The position numbers were made by a program, and so were the translations under genes. From Streptomyces sp. ERV7 (GTDB lineage Bacteria > Actinomycetota > Actinomycetes > Streptomycetales > Streptomycetaceae), in NCBI RefSeq assembly GCF_001653515.1, contig NZ_LYOY01000040.1, forward strand, positions 310,001 through 374,000: 64,000 bases of DNA, read 5' to 3'. Each line of letters begins with the position of its first letter. Position 1 is the first letter of the stretch. The notes beneath the pieces were generated by a model. That model made no database searches. It saw only the letters and a list, made by a program, of their open reading frames with translations, and had not been told where the DNA came from. Positions 25,551 to 34,572 of this stretch are shown in pieces.

Positions 25551-27299
25551 TCAGGGCGTCTTGGGCGTGCTGCCCCCGGCGCTCTGACCCGCGGTCGTAC
25601 CGGTGGTCGTGCCCTGGTTCGTCCCCGCGGTGGTGCCGGTGGTCGTCCCGGTGCTGGTTCCCTGGCTCGTCCCCGTGCTGGTGCCCGTGGTCGTGCCCTG
25701 GTCGGTACCGGCCGTCGTCCCCTGGTCCGTACCGGACGTGGTGCCCGTGGTGGTGCCCTCGTCCGTGCCGGCCGTCGTCCCCTGGTCCGTACCGGACGTG
25801 CTGCCCTGGTCGGTGCCCGAGGTCGTGCCCTGGCTCGTCCCGGACGTGGTGCCCTGGTTGGTGCCGGGCGAGGGCGAGTGCTTCTTGCTGCGCTTGGGCG
25901 ACGGCGTGTACGGATCCGGGTAGCCGCCGCCCGTCGTCGAGGTCTGGTCCTGGCTGCGGCTGGCCTGGTCGTCGGGGCTCGGCGAGGTCTTCGACTCGTC
26001 CGACGGCGACGGAGAGTTGGAGACCGCCGGCTTCTTCGGCGTCTGACCGCCGTCCTTGTTCTCCGCCGCCTTCATCGCGAACGCCACGCCCGCCGCGATC
26101 GCGATGATCGCGAGCACCACGAACAGGACGACCTTGCCCCGGCCGCCGCCCGAGCGGCGGCCGTTGCCGTTGTAGCCGCCGTTGTTGTAGCCGCCCGAGC
26201 CGTAACCCCCGTCGTACCCGCCGTCGTCCGGGTTCATCGGCGGCAGGATCGGACCGCGGAACTGCGAGGTCTCCCCGTGCCCGGGGTGGCCCATGGCGGT
26301 GGTCGGCGTGGTCATGCCCATGGCGGCGGTGTGGGCGCCCTCGTGCATGACCTCGACCGGACCGGTGTTCCAGGTGCCGGTGTGGCCGCCCTGCGCCTGG
26401 AGCATCTGCAGTCCGTACTGGACCAGGCCGCGCATCTCCTCGGCGGACTGGAAACGGTCGTCCGGGTCCTTGGCGAGAGAACGCATGACGAGGCCGTCGA
26501 GTTCCGGCGGCGCCACAGTGGCGACCTGCGACGGCGGAACCGGGATGTCCTGGACGTGCTGGTACACCACTGACAACGGTGTCTCGCCGGTGAAGGGCGG
26601 GCGCAGCGCGAGCAGTTCGTACAGCAGGCAGCCCGTCGCGTACAGGTCGGAGCGATGGTCGACGGCCTTGCCGAGCGCCTGCTCCGGCGAGAGGTACTGC
26701 GGCGTGCCCATGACCATGCCGGTCTGCGTCATCGTCGACTGCGCGCCGTGCAGGGCGCGCGCGATGCCGAAGTCCATCACCTTCACGGCGCCGGTGTGCG
26801 TGATGATCACGTTGGCGGGCTTGATGTCGCGGTGCACGATGCCGTGCTGGTGCGAGTACGCCAGCGCCTCCAGGACACCGGAGACGATGATCAGCGCCTG
26901 CTCCGGCGGCGGCGCGTCCGCCTGGACCAGAAGGTCGCGGATGGTGCGGCCCTCGACCAGCTCCATCACGATGTAGGGGACGGTCTGGCCGCCCACCACG
27001 TCCTCGCCCGAGTCGTACACCGCCACCACCGCGTGGTGGTTGAGACCGGCCACCGACTGCGCCTCGCGCGTGAAGCGGGCCTTGGAGACCGGGTCCTCGG
27101 CGAGGTCGGCGCGGAGCAGCTTCACCGCGACCGTACGGCCCAGACGTACGTCCTCCGCCGCGAAGACCTCCGCCATGCCGCCCCGGCCGAGCCGGTGCGT
27201 CAGCCGGTAGCGGCCGTCACCGACGAGTCCGCCGACCCACGACTCATGGTCCTGCGCATCGGGCATCCCGGCGCCGTTTCCCTCGGGTTCGGGTGCCAT
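25551..27299 (-). CDS. membrane Ser/Thr protein kinase with Thr-rich extracellular repeat tail
   Basis: 582 residues. Kinase domain 31-295: G-loop LGRGGMAEV, K60, catalytic H156-R157-D158 and D176-F-G, with an activation loop of several Thr/Ser (MTQTGMVMGT). A juxtamembrane Gly/Tyr/Asn-rich stretch (355-388) precedes one transmembrane helix at about 390-409. The outer part has no PASTA domain: a Ser/Pro-rich stretch is followed by about 90 residues of near-perfect 'GTxQGTT' repeats (479-570). Cytosolic kinase, external low-complexity sensor or wall-spanning tail. It is divergent from a second kinase gene 298 bases away. Confidence 0.9.
   Translation of the reverse strand: MAPEPEGNGAGMPDAQDHESWVGGLVGDGRYRLTHRLGRGGMAEVFAAEDVRLGRTVAVKLLRADLAEDPVSKARFTREAQSVAGLNHHAVVAVYDSGEDVVGGQTVPYIVMELVEGRTIRDLLVQADAPPPEQALIIVSGVLEALAYSHQHGIVHRDIKPANVIITHTGAVKVMDFGIARALHGAQSTMTQTGMVMGTPQYLSPEQALGKAVDHRSDLYATGCLLYELLALRPPFTGETPLSVVYQHVQDIPVPPSQVATVAPPELDGLVMRSLAKDPDDRFQSAEEMRGLVQYGLQMLQAQGGHTGTWNTGPVEVMHEGAHTAAMGMTTPTTAMGHPGHGETSQFRGPILPPMNPDDGGYDGGYGSGGYNNGGYNGNGRRSGGGRGKVVLFVVLAIIAIAAGVAFAMKAAENKDGGQTPKKPAVSNSPSPSDESKTSPSPDDQASRSQDQTSTTGGGYPDPYTPSPKRSKKHSPSPGTNQGTTSGTSQGTTSGTDQGSTSGTDQGTTAGTDEGTTTGTTSGTDQGTTAGTDQGTTTGTSTGTSQGTSTGTTTGTTAGTNQGTTTGTTAGQSAGGSTPKTP
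25590..25866 (-). repeat. coding repeat array (Thr/Gly/Gln-rich heptads)
   Basis: Degenerate direct repeats of about 18-24 bases encode variations of GTDQGTT/SGTSQGTT at the C-terminus of the kinase. The third codon positions vary while the protein pattern is kept, so the array is maintained at protein level. Confidence 0.8.
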
Positions 27300-27597
27300 C
27301 AGTCCTCGCCGTCGTGTCTGGCCGCGTCAGCGGTGGTTCCTTGCGGTCTTACGGTTGTGCAGTAGTGCACGCTACAGCGTTCGTACAGGCCGCCGGTTCG
27401 GGATGGACCGGCCATCCAATCGGTTCCGCGTGTACCCATGCAAATTCCATGCGATTCCTGTAACGCTTACGAGACGCTTCTTGCGCGTACGGTCACGGAA
27501 CGGGCACCCGGCTTGACGTGTCGTACCCCTCGGGCAGACTTGGCCTGAAAATTTCGAGGATCATCACTGGCCTTCGCGCCAAGGGGGATGCACAGTC

Positions 27598-29205
27598 ATG
27601 AGCCAGGACGGCGCACAGGGCCGCTATGCGGGCGGCTCCATCGCGGGCGGGCGCTACCAGCTGCGCGACCTCCTCGGCGAAGGCGGTATGGCCTCGGTCT
27701 ACCTGGCGTACGACGCCGCCCTTGACCGCCAGGTGGCGATCAAGACGCTGCACACCGAACTCGGCCGGGAAGCGTCGTTCCGCGAGCGCTTCCGCCGTGA
27801 GGCGCAGGCCGTCGCCAAGCTCCAGCACACCAACATCGTGTCGGTCTTCGACACCGGTGAGGACGAGCTGGGCGGCACGACGATGCCGTACATCGTCATG
27901 GAGTACGTGGAGGGCCAGCCGCTCGGCTCGGTGCTGCACACCGACATCCAGCAGTACGGCGCGATGCCCGCCGACAAGGCCCTGAAGATGACCGCCGACG
28001 TACTGGCGGCCCTTGAGGTCAGCCATGAGATGGGCCTGGTCCACCGCGACATCAAGCCCGGCAACGTGATGGTGACCAAGCGCGGCGTGGTCAAGGTCAT
28101 GGACTTCGGCATCGCGCGCGCCATGCAGTCCGGCGTCACCTCGATGACCCAGACCGGCATGGTCGTCGGCACCCCGCAGTACCTCTCGCCCGAGCAGGCG
28201 CTGGGCCGGGGCGTCGACGCCCGCTCCGACCTGTACTCGGTCGGCATCATGCTCTTCCAGCTGATCACCGGCCGGATCCCGTTCGACGCCGACTCGCCGC
28301 TGGCGATCGCGTACGCACACGTCCAGGAGGAGCCGGTCGCGCCCTCCTCGGTCAACCGGTCCATCCCGCCGGCCGTGGACGCGCTGGTGGCCCGCGCGCT
28401 GAAGAAGAACCCGAACGAGCGCTTCCCCAGCGCGGCCGCGATGCGCGACGAGATCGCCCGTATCTCCGCCAGCGGCCAGACCGGCGCGGCCCCGGTGATC
28501 ACCGGCGGCGGCCCGGTCTCCAGCGGCCAGGGCGTCGGCTCGACGGTCTTCCCTCCGCTGGACTCCTCGGCCCAGCAGGGCTACCAGGGCAGCGTCCAGA
28601 CGCCGTACCAGGCGAGCCCGTACGGCCCGCCGACGCCGGCCCCCACGCCGCAGCCGTCGTACGGCTACCCGCAGCAGCAGATGCAGCCGCAGGCCCCGAT
28701 GCCCGCGCAGCACACCCCGCCGCCGTACACGATCTCCCCGGCGCCCGCGGCGAGCGGCGGCGGCTCCTCGAAGAAGAACACCCCGGTGATCATCGGCGCG
28801 ATCGCGGTGGCGCTCCTGGCGGTCGGCGGCCTGATCACGGCGCTGACGCTGAACAAGGACGACGGCTCGGAGGGCGGCAGCGACAAGCCGTCCGGCGAGG
28901 CCGTCGCCGGCCACAAGGGTCCCGAGCGCAGCCGCACGCTGGAGACCACCAAGTGCACCAGCCCCTCGAAGTCGCCGCTCGACCCGTCGAAGGTCCAGGC
29001 GCCGGACTTCACCTACAAGGACATCCTCTCGGTGAAGTCGTGCCTCCAGGCGGCGGGCTGGAAGATCGAGACCAACACCGTGGACAACGGCCAGTGGGGC
29101 CAGGACACGGTGGTGACGCAGTTCCCGGCGTCGGGCACCGACGTCGACCCCAAGTCGGCGCAGTTCACACTGACGGTGTCGTCGGGCAACCCGCCTCAGC
29201 AGTAG
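27598..29205 (+). CDS. membrane Ser/Thr protein kinase with one PASTA domain
   Basis: 535 residues. Kinase domain 20-285 with LGEGGMASV, K49, H149-R150-D151 and D169-F-G. A long Pro/Gln/Tyr-rich juxtamembrane linker (300-390) is followed by a transmembrane helix at about 397-420 ('VIIGAIAVALLAVGGLITAL') and one extracellular PASTA-like domain at about 468-535 ('SCLQAAGWKIE', 'VVTQFPASGTDV'). PASTA domains bind muropeptides or lipid II. ATG 27598 follows AGGGGG. It is paired head-to-head with the other kinase; the shared 298-base region carries both promoters and a CCATGC direct repeat (about 27435-27451). Confidence 0.92.
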   Translation: MSQDGAQGRYAGGSIAGGRYQLRDLLGEGGMASVYLAYDAALDRQVAIKTLHTELGREASFRERFRREAQAVAKLQHTNIVSVFDTGEDELGGTTMPYIVMEYVEGQPLGSVLHTDIQQYGAMPADKALKMTADVLAALEVSHEMGLVHRDIKPGNVMVTKRGVVKVMDFGIARAMQSGVTSMTQTGMVVGTPQYLSPEQALGRGVDARSDLYSVGIMLFQLITGRIPFDADSPLAIAYAHVQEEPVAPSSVNRSIPPAVDALVARALKKNPNERFPSAAAMRDEIARISASGQTGAAPVITGGGPVSSGQGVGSTVFPPLDSSAQQGYQGSVQTPYQASPYGPPTPAPTPQPSYGYPQQQMQPQAPMPAQHTPPPYTISPAPAASGGGSSKKNTPVIIGAIAVALLAVGGLITALTLNKDDGSEGGSDKPSGEAVAGHKGPERSRTLETTKCTSPSKSPLDPSKVQAPDFTYKDILSVKSCLQAAGWKIETNTVDNGQWGQDTVVTQFPASGTDVDPKSAQFTLTVSSGNPPQQ

Positions 29206-29279
29206 GAGATCCCGTCCCGGGTGCACCCGAGTGACGCACCCGGGATGCCCGCCCGGTCGGCCCATGTGACGCTGGCCGT

Positions 29280-29725
29280 ATGGCTTCAGGGCTCCGGGGA
29301 CGGCTCCGGGCACGGCTCGGGACGCTCGGCGCGGGTGCCGCGCTGGCGTCGGGCCTGCTGCTCGTGACCCCGCCCGCGTACGCCGAGGACCCGCGTACGC
29401 CGAGGACCCGGCGGCGCCCGCCGCCTCCCCTCTCGACCAGCGGTTCGCCGGCAACCGGGCCGGAGAGGGCCGGGCCCGGCCCGGACGCCCTCCCGGCACC
29501 CTCCCCTACGTACCGGACGAGTCGGCGCAGCCGATGGCCGACGCGTTCCAGTCGCCGACCCCGCCGCCGGCGCCGAGCGCGCAACCGGCGGTGGCGCGCA
29601 GGAGCCCGCCGTCCCGTATGTCCACGACATCGGAGCTCCGCGTCCACGTCCTGTCGATGGGTGCGGGCCTGAGCCTGACGGGCCTGGGCCTGGCGTTCCT
29701 CGCGCTGCGCCTGCGCCGCACCTGA
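29280..29725 (+). pseudogene. small secreted/membrane protein disrupted by a 17-bp tandem duplication
   Basis: ATG 29280 opens a signal peptide (residues 1-36: basic start, hydrophobic core, cut after AYA). After 'AEDP' the frame degenerates to Arg/Pro-rich sequence. Removing one copy of a perfect 17-bp tandem repeat (29375-29408) joins it to the second frame, which reads AEDPAAPAASPLDQRF. That frame continues through a Pro-rich middle to a C-terminal transmembrane helix and RLRRT at 29725. The repaired protein is 142 residues with type I topology. As it stands only the secreted N-terminus would be made. Confidence 0.75.
29375..29408 (+). repeat. perfect 17-bp tandem duplication (2 copies)
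   Basis: CGCGTACGCCGAGGACC occurs at 29375-29391 and again at 29392-29408. The second copy shifts the reading frame of the surrounding gene. Confidence 0.97.
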
Positions 29726-29803
29726 CGCATTCCCTTCCCCTCCCAAGGGGTGGATCACAGCTCCCCGGGGGCACAACGTGATGTGAGGCACGTGTGCGAG
29801 AGA

Positions 29804-30340
29804 ATGGACGGCATGGAGATGCCGAGGAACGAACAGTCGCCGGACAGCCCCCACATCCTGGTCGTCGGACAGGACGGCATGGCCATCGGCGGCGGTGACG
29901 ACGAGTCGCGCGAGGTCCCGGTGACGGAGATGGTCGAACAGCCTGCCAAGGTCATGCGCATCGGCAGCATGATCAAGCAACTTCTGGAAGAAGTACGCGC
30001 GGCTCCTCTGGACGAGGCGAGCCGCGTACGCCTGAAGGACATCCACGCCTCCTCGGTCAAGGAGCTGGAGGACGGCCTGGCCCCCGAACTGGTCGAGGAG
30101 CTGGAACGCCTCTCGCTCCCCTTCACGGACGAGGCGATCCCCTCCGAGGCGGAACTGCGCATCGCCCAGGCCCAGTTGGTGGGCTGGCTGGAAGGCCTCT
30201 TCCACGGCATCCAGACGGCCCTGTTCGCGCAGCAAATGGCAGCCCGAGCCCAACTGGAACAAATGCGCCGCGCCCTCCCGCCGGGCGCTCCACACGACGA
30301 CGAGGACGGGCCGGGGGTGCGGTCGGGGCCGTACTTGTAG
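29804..30340 (+). CDS. bpa: bacterial proteasome activator (Bpa/PafE)
   Basis: 178 residues. The core 'EQPAKVMRIGSMIKQLLEEVR', 'IHASSVKELEDGLAPEL' and 'AQLVGWLEGLFHGIQTALFAQQMAARAQLEQM' (quoted in pieces) is almost identical to mycobacterial PafE. That protein forms a dodecameric ring, opens the 20S proteasome gate without ATP, and feeds unfolded proteins. The C-terminus is SGPYL, corresponding to the GQYL proteasome-docking tail. The start may be ATG 29804 or ATG 29813; GAGAGA at 29798-29803 favours the second. It stands alone, between the broken secreted protein gene and the broken MobA-like gene. Confidence 0.9.
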   Translation: MDGMEMPRNEQSPDSPHILVVGQDGMAIGGGDDESREVPVTEMVEQPAKVMRIGSMIKQLLEEVRAAPLDEASRVRLKDIHASSVKELEDGLAPELVEELERLSLPFTDEAIPSEAELRIAQAQLVGWLEGLFHGIQTALFAQQMAARAQLEQMRRALPPGAPHDDEDGPGVRSGPYL

Positions 30341-30394
30341 GAGTTGGGGAGAGGGGCGAAGGCCCCGCCCAGGGCCCGGGGACGGAGTCCCCGG

Positions 30395-30889
30395 GAGTTC
30401 CCGGGTCAGCAGCCGCAGGGGGAGGCCCCCGAGGCCCCCGTGTTCGGCCGCGAGGAGGGCGAGCTCGCGGCGGAGCGGCTCGGCCCGGTAGACGGCGACG
30501 AGCGGCTGCGCCCGCCCGCTCTCATCGACGCACAGGACGCCTTCGCGCCCGCCGCTGCCGAGCGCGTCGAGGAGGCCCTCGACGGTGGGTTCCCCCAGGA
30601 AGGGAAGGTCGGCGGAGAGCGCGAGCACCGAGGGGGCGGTGGTCAGCCGCAGTCCCGCGTCCAGGGCGGCGAGGGGCCCGCCCCCGGCCGGCTCCTCCCG
30701 CGTCCACCGCACGGGCCGCGCCGTGGTGCGGCGCCCCCCGACGACCACGGTGACCCCGGCCCCGGTACAGGCGGCCAGCACCCGGTCGAGCAGCGCCCTG
30801 CCTCCCACCCGCACCCCGGGCTTGTCGGCCCCGCCGAGCCGCCGCGCGGCCCCTCCGGCGAGCACGATGGCGTCATAGGGCGTCGTCAT
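30395..30889 (-). pseudogene. MobA-like NTP transferase, C-terminally truncated
   Basis: From ATG 30889 the nucleotide-binding start 'AIVLAGGAARRLGGADKP', the mid-domain 'LALSADLPFL' and 'QPLVAVYRAEPLRREL' identify a molybdopterin-guanylyltransferase-type enzyme. After 'LLTREL' the expected 'FDCDTWEDI' end and the following helical domain are missing. The frame runs into a GGGGACTCCGTCCCC-type intergenic element and stays open by GC bias across the antisense of bpa. Probably non-functional. This is a 3' deletion or an assembly join. Confidence 0.6.
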
Positions 30890-31069
30890 CCCAGCAGTAT
30901 GCGGCGCGCACGACATGAGGGGTACGAGGGGTACGAGGGGTATTGCCCGGGGCGCGAGAGGCAGCGCGCCCCCGGGCGCGGGCAGCGACGGGGCGCGAGG
31001 GTGGCGGCGCCCGCCGCCACCCTCCCGACACTCCCTGCCCGACGTTCCTGCCCGGCTGTCCCTGCCCGG

Positions 31070-32422
31070 CTAGAGCGAGCGCAGCAGCACCGCCGGCTGC
31101 TCCACACAGTCCGCCACGTACCGCAGGAAGCCGCCCGCCGTGCCGCCGTCGCACACCCGGTGGTCGAACGTCAGCGACAGCTGGACGACCTGACGTACCG
31201 CCAGCTCGCCCTGGTGCACCCACGGCTTGGCCATGATCCGGCCGACTCCCAGCATGGCGGCCTCGGGGTGGTTGATGATCGGCGTGGAGCCGTCCACCCC
31301 GAACACCCCGTAGTTGTTCAGGGTGAAGGTGCCGCCGGTCAGGTCGCCGGGCGTCAGGGTGCCCGCCCGGGCCGCCTCGGTCAGCCGCGCGAACTCCTCG
31401 CTCAGCGACGCCGCGCCGCGCGCCTGCGCGTCCCGTACGACCGGCACGACAAGGCCCCGCTCGGTCTGGGCGGCGAAGCCCAGGTGCACCGCGGGCAGCC
31501 GCACGATCTCCCGCGCCGCCGTGTCCACCGTCGAGTTGAGCTCGGGGTAGCGGTCGAGGGCCGCCGTGCAGATCCGGGCCAGCAGCGCCAGTACGGAGAT
31601 CTTCGGTCCGCCCACCGCGTTCATCGCGGCCCGCGCCGCCATGAGTTCGGTGGCGTCCGCGTCGACCCAGCACGTCGCGTCCGGGATCTCGGTCCGGCTG
31701 CGCGACAGCTTGTCGGCCACCGCGCCCCGTATCCCGCGCAGCGGTATCCGCGTACCGGCGGTGGCGGAACCGGCCGCCACCGGCACGGGTGCCGCCGCCG
31801 TCACCGGCTCGGCCTCCGCCCGCAGCGCCGACTCCACGTCACCGCGCAGGATCAGCCCTTCGGGCCCGGAACCGGTCAGCCCGCGCAGGTCCACCCCGTT
31901 CTCACGGGCCAGCTTCCGTACGAGGGGCGAGATGACGGGCACGGGGCCGGTCGCCGCAGTGGGCGCGGCCACGCGCGCGGCGGCCGGAGCGGCGGCGCGC
32001 GCGTGGCCCGGCGCGGCCTCCGCCGGGGGGACGGAGGGCGTCACCGGCGCGGCGGCGGGGGCGGCGCCCACCGGCGCCGGGCGCACCCGGCGGCGCCGCC
32101 GCACGGCCTCGCCCGTCCCGTAGCCGACCAGCACATTGCCCGAGTACTCCGAGGACTCGGCGTCGGCCGCCTCGGGCGCGCCGACGGCGACGGTCAGCAG
32201 GGGCGCGCCGACGGGCAGTTCCGTGCCCTCCTCACCGAACCGCGCCGTCACCACGCCCCCGTAGGGGCACGGCACCTCCACCATCGCCTTGGCGGTCTCG
32301 ACCTCGACCACCGGCTGGTCGATCGCCACGACGTCGCCCACCGCGACCAGCCAGCGCACGATCTCCGCCTCGGTGAGGCCCTCACCGAGGTCCGGCAGCT
32401 TGAATTCCAGGACCTTGGGCAT
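31070..32422 (-). CDS. bkdC: branched-chain alpha-keto acid dehydrogenase E2
   Basis: 450 residues. The lipoyl domain has K45 (ETAKAMVE). An Arg-rich patch (RRRRR, about 107-111) and Ala/Pro linkers follow, then a peripheral-subunit-binding domain ('VRKLARENGVDLRGL', about 168-200) and the acyltransferase core with the active-site histidine in FDHRVCDGG. The ATG overlaps the bkdB stop (TGATG), with GGGGAG just before it, so translation is coupled. It is the second E2 in the window and clearly diverged from BkdH. A single minus-strand operon bkdA-bkdB-bkdC is likely. Confidence 0.93.
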   Translation of the reverse strand: MPKVLEFKLPDLGEGLTEAEIVRWLVAVGDVVAIDQPVVEVETAKAMVEVPCPYGGVVTARFGEEGTELPVGAPLLTVAVGAPEAADAESSEYSGNVLVGYGTGEAVRRRRRVRPAPVGAAPAAAPVTPSVPPAEAAPGHARAAAPAAARVAAPTAATGPVPVISPLVRKLARENGVDLRGLTGSGPEGLILRGDVESALRAEAEPVTAAAPVPVAAGSATAGTRIPLRGIRGAVADKLSRSRTEIPDATCWVDADATELMAARAAMNAVGGPKISVLALLARICTAALDRYPELNSTVDTAAREIVRLPAVHLGFAAQTERGLVVPVVRDAQARGAASLSEEFARLTEAARAGTLTPGDLTGGTFTLNNYGVFGVDGSTPIINHPEAAMLGVGRIMAKPWVHQGELAVRQVVQLSLTFDHRVCDGGTAGGFLRYVADCVEQPAVLLRSL

Positions 32423-33426
32423 CAGCTCCCCGCCTCCCACTGCAGCCGCGCCACCGCGTCCAGGACCCGGTCCACGCCCGGCAGATGGTGCTTCTCCAGC
32501 ATCGGCGGCGGGTACGGGATGTCGAACCCGGCGACGCGCAGCACCGGCGCCTCCAGATGGTGGAAGCAGCGCTCGGTGACCCGGGCCGCTATCTCGCCGC
32601 CGGGGCCGCCGAAGCCGGTCGACTCATGGACGACGACGGCCCGGCCCGTACGCCGCACGGACGCGCACACCGTCTCGTCGTCGAAGGGCACCAGGGAGCG
32701 CAGGTCGACGACTTCCAGGTCCCAGCCCTCGGCCGTGGCCGCCTCGGCCGCCTCCAGGCAGACCGGGACGGAGGGGCCGTAGGTGATCAGCGTGGCGCTG
32801 CGGCCGGGGCGGCGCACGACCGCCTTGCCTATCGGCGCCACCTCGGTGGGCGCGTCCGGCGACCACTCGGCCTTCGACCAGTAGAGCCGCTTGGGCTCCA
32901 GGAAGATGACCGGGTCGTCGGAGGCGATGGCCTCGCGCAGCAGCCCGTACGCGTCCTCGACGGTGGCGGGCGTCACCACGTGCAGCCCGGGGGTCGCCAT
33001 GTAGTACGCCTCGGAGGAGTCGCTGTGGTGCTCGACACCGCCGATCCCGCCCCCGTACGGCACCCGCACCACCAGCGGCATGCCCATGGAGCCGCCCGTG
33101 CGGTTGCGCATCCGGGAGACATGGCTGATCAGCTGCTCGAACGCCGGGTAGGCGAAGGCGTCGAACTGCATCTCCACCACGGGCCGCAGCCCGTACATCG
33201 CCATGCCGACGGCCGTGCCGAGGATGCCGGCCTCGGCGAGCGGGGTGTCGGTGCAGCGGTCCTCGCCGAACTCCTTGGCGAGACCGTCGGTGATCCGGAA
33301 GACCCCGCCGAGCGTGCCCACGTCCTCTCCGAGGACATGGACCGTGGGGTCCTCGGCCATCGCGTCGCGCATCGCGCGCTGCAGCGCCTGCGCCATGGTG
33401 GCGGGCTTCGCCGCGACCGTGGTCAT
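32422..33426 (-). CDS. bkdB: branched-chain alpha-keto acid dehydrogenase E1 beta subunit
   Basis: 334 residues. Transketolase-type beta subunit with 'LGEDVGTLGGVFRITDGL', 'VEMQFDAFAYPAFEQLISH' and 'VEHHSDSSEAYY'. It pairs with BkdA. ATG 33426 overlaps the bkdA stop as ATGA, and its stop overlaps the bkdC start, the tightest coupling in the window. The longer open frame upstream to 33690 is the bkdA shadow. Confidence 0.93.
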   Translation of the reverse strand: MTTVAAKPATMAQALQRAMRDAMAEDPTVHVLGEDVGTLGGVFRITDGLAKEFGEDRCTDTPLAEAGILGTAVGMAMYGLRPVVEMQFDAFAYPAFEQLISHVSRMRNRTGGSMGMPLVVRVPYGGGIGGVEHHSDSSEAYYMATPGLHVVTPATVEDAYGLLREAIASDDPVIFLEPKRLYWSKAEWSPDAPTEVAPIGKAVVRRPGRSATLITYGPSVPVCLEAAEAATAEGWDLEVVDLRSLVPFDDETVCASVRRTGRAVVVHESTGFGGPGGEIAARVTERCFHHLEAPVLRVAGFDIPYPPPMLEKHHLPGVDRVLDAVARLQWEAGS

Positions 33427-34572
33427 CGCTCCCCCTCGTGCTCGTCCTCGTGCGCCGCCAGCTCGGCCCGCAGCTGGGCCTCCTGTTCGCGCAGCTGGGC
33501 CGTCTTCTGTGCGTAGACGTGCGCGAAGAGGTCCATGGGGTCGAGCTCCGCGTCCGCGTTCATCCGCTCGCGCAGGGCGGCGGCCATGCTCTCCGCGGCC
33601 TCGGCCGCGGCCTTCTTCGCGCTGTCGTCGAGGAACCCGCGGCTGGTCAGCTCGGCCTCCAGGAGCTGGATCGGGTCGTGGTCGCGCCACGCCTCCACCT
33701 CGGCGTCCACCCGGTAGCGGGTGGCGTCGTCGGCGTTGGTGTGCGCCTCGATCCGGTACGTCACGGCCTCGATCAGCGTGGGGCCGCCGCCACGGCGGGC
33801 GCGCGCCACGGCGTCGGCCAGCACCTCGTGGACCGCCGCCGCGTCGTTGCCGTCGACCAGCCGGCCCGGCATCCCGTACCCGACGGCCTTGTGGGCGAGG
33901 GAGGGGGCCGCGGTCTGCTTGGCCAGCGGCACGGAGATCGCGAAGCCGTTGTTCTGCACGAAGAAGACGACCGGGGCCTGCCAGACGGCCGCGAAGTTCA
34001 GCGCCTCGTGGAAGTCGCCCTCGCTGGTGCCGCCGTCGCCGACCATGGCGAGCGCCACCACGTCGTCACCCTTGAGACGCGCGGCGTGGGCCAGGCCCAC
34101 CGCGTGCGGGAGCTGGGTGGCCAGCGGCGTGCACAGGGGTGCGATGCGGTGCTCGTGCGGGTCGTATCCGGTGTGCCAGTCGCCGCGCAGCAGGGTAAGG
34201 GCCTGTACGGGGTCGAGTCCGCGGGCGACGGCGGCGAGGGTGTCCCGGTAGCTGGGGAAGAGCCAGTCCTGCTCCTGGAGCACCAGCGCGGCCGCGACCT
34301 CGCAGGCCTCCTGGCCGGTGGAGGACGGGTAGACCGCGAGGCGGCCCTGCTTGGTGAGGGCGGTGGCCTGCGCGTTGTACCGCCGGCCGCGGATCAGTTC
34401 CGCGTACAGCCGCAGCATCAGGGTGCGGTCGAGCGGGGCGCCCGTGCCGAGCACGCGGTACGGCTCGGGGTCCGGGAGCAGCGGGGCGGGGTCGGTGCGG
34501 GGGCCTCCAGGCAGGGGGAGGGGTGGGCCGGTAGGCGGCGGCACCGGCACCGGGCAGCTCTTGAACCGTCAT
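33423..34572 (-). CDS. bkdA: branched-chain alpha-keto acid dehydrogenase E1 alpha subunit, with an apparent N-terminal frameshift
   Basis: ThDP motif GDGGTSEGD...FVQNN and the loop 'YRIEAHTNADDATRYR' identify E1 alpha. The natural start is ATG 34572 (MTVQELPGAG), with GGAGG 11 bases upstream. This frame must shift by one base near a run of five Cs on the minus strand (34499-34503) to join the conserved 'RTDPAPLLPD'. Removing one C gives a 382-residue protein of normal E1 alpha length. Without a shift, translation could only begin at GTG 34550, which lacks a ribosome site (375 residues). Sequencing error, true mutation and programmed slippage are all possible. Confidence 0.88.

Noticed and set aside
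25603..25923. Plus-strand frame of repeated VPWxVPxVVP, and a first impression of a CRISPR-like array
   Set aside because: It is the antisense of the kinase's Thr-rich coding repeats; units are degenerate, without equal spacers, and no cas genes are near.
29165..30395. Extension of the MobA-like frame over bpa
   Set aside because: Antisense to a highly conserved gene; openness is due to GC bias.
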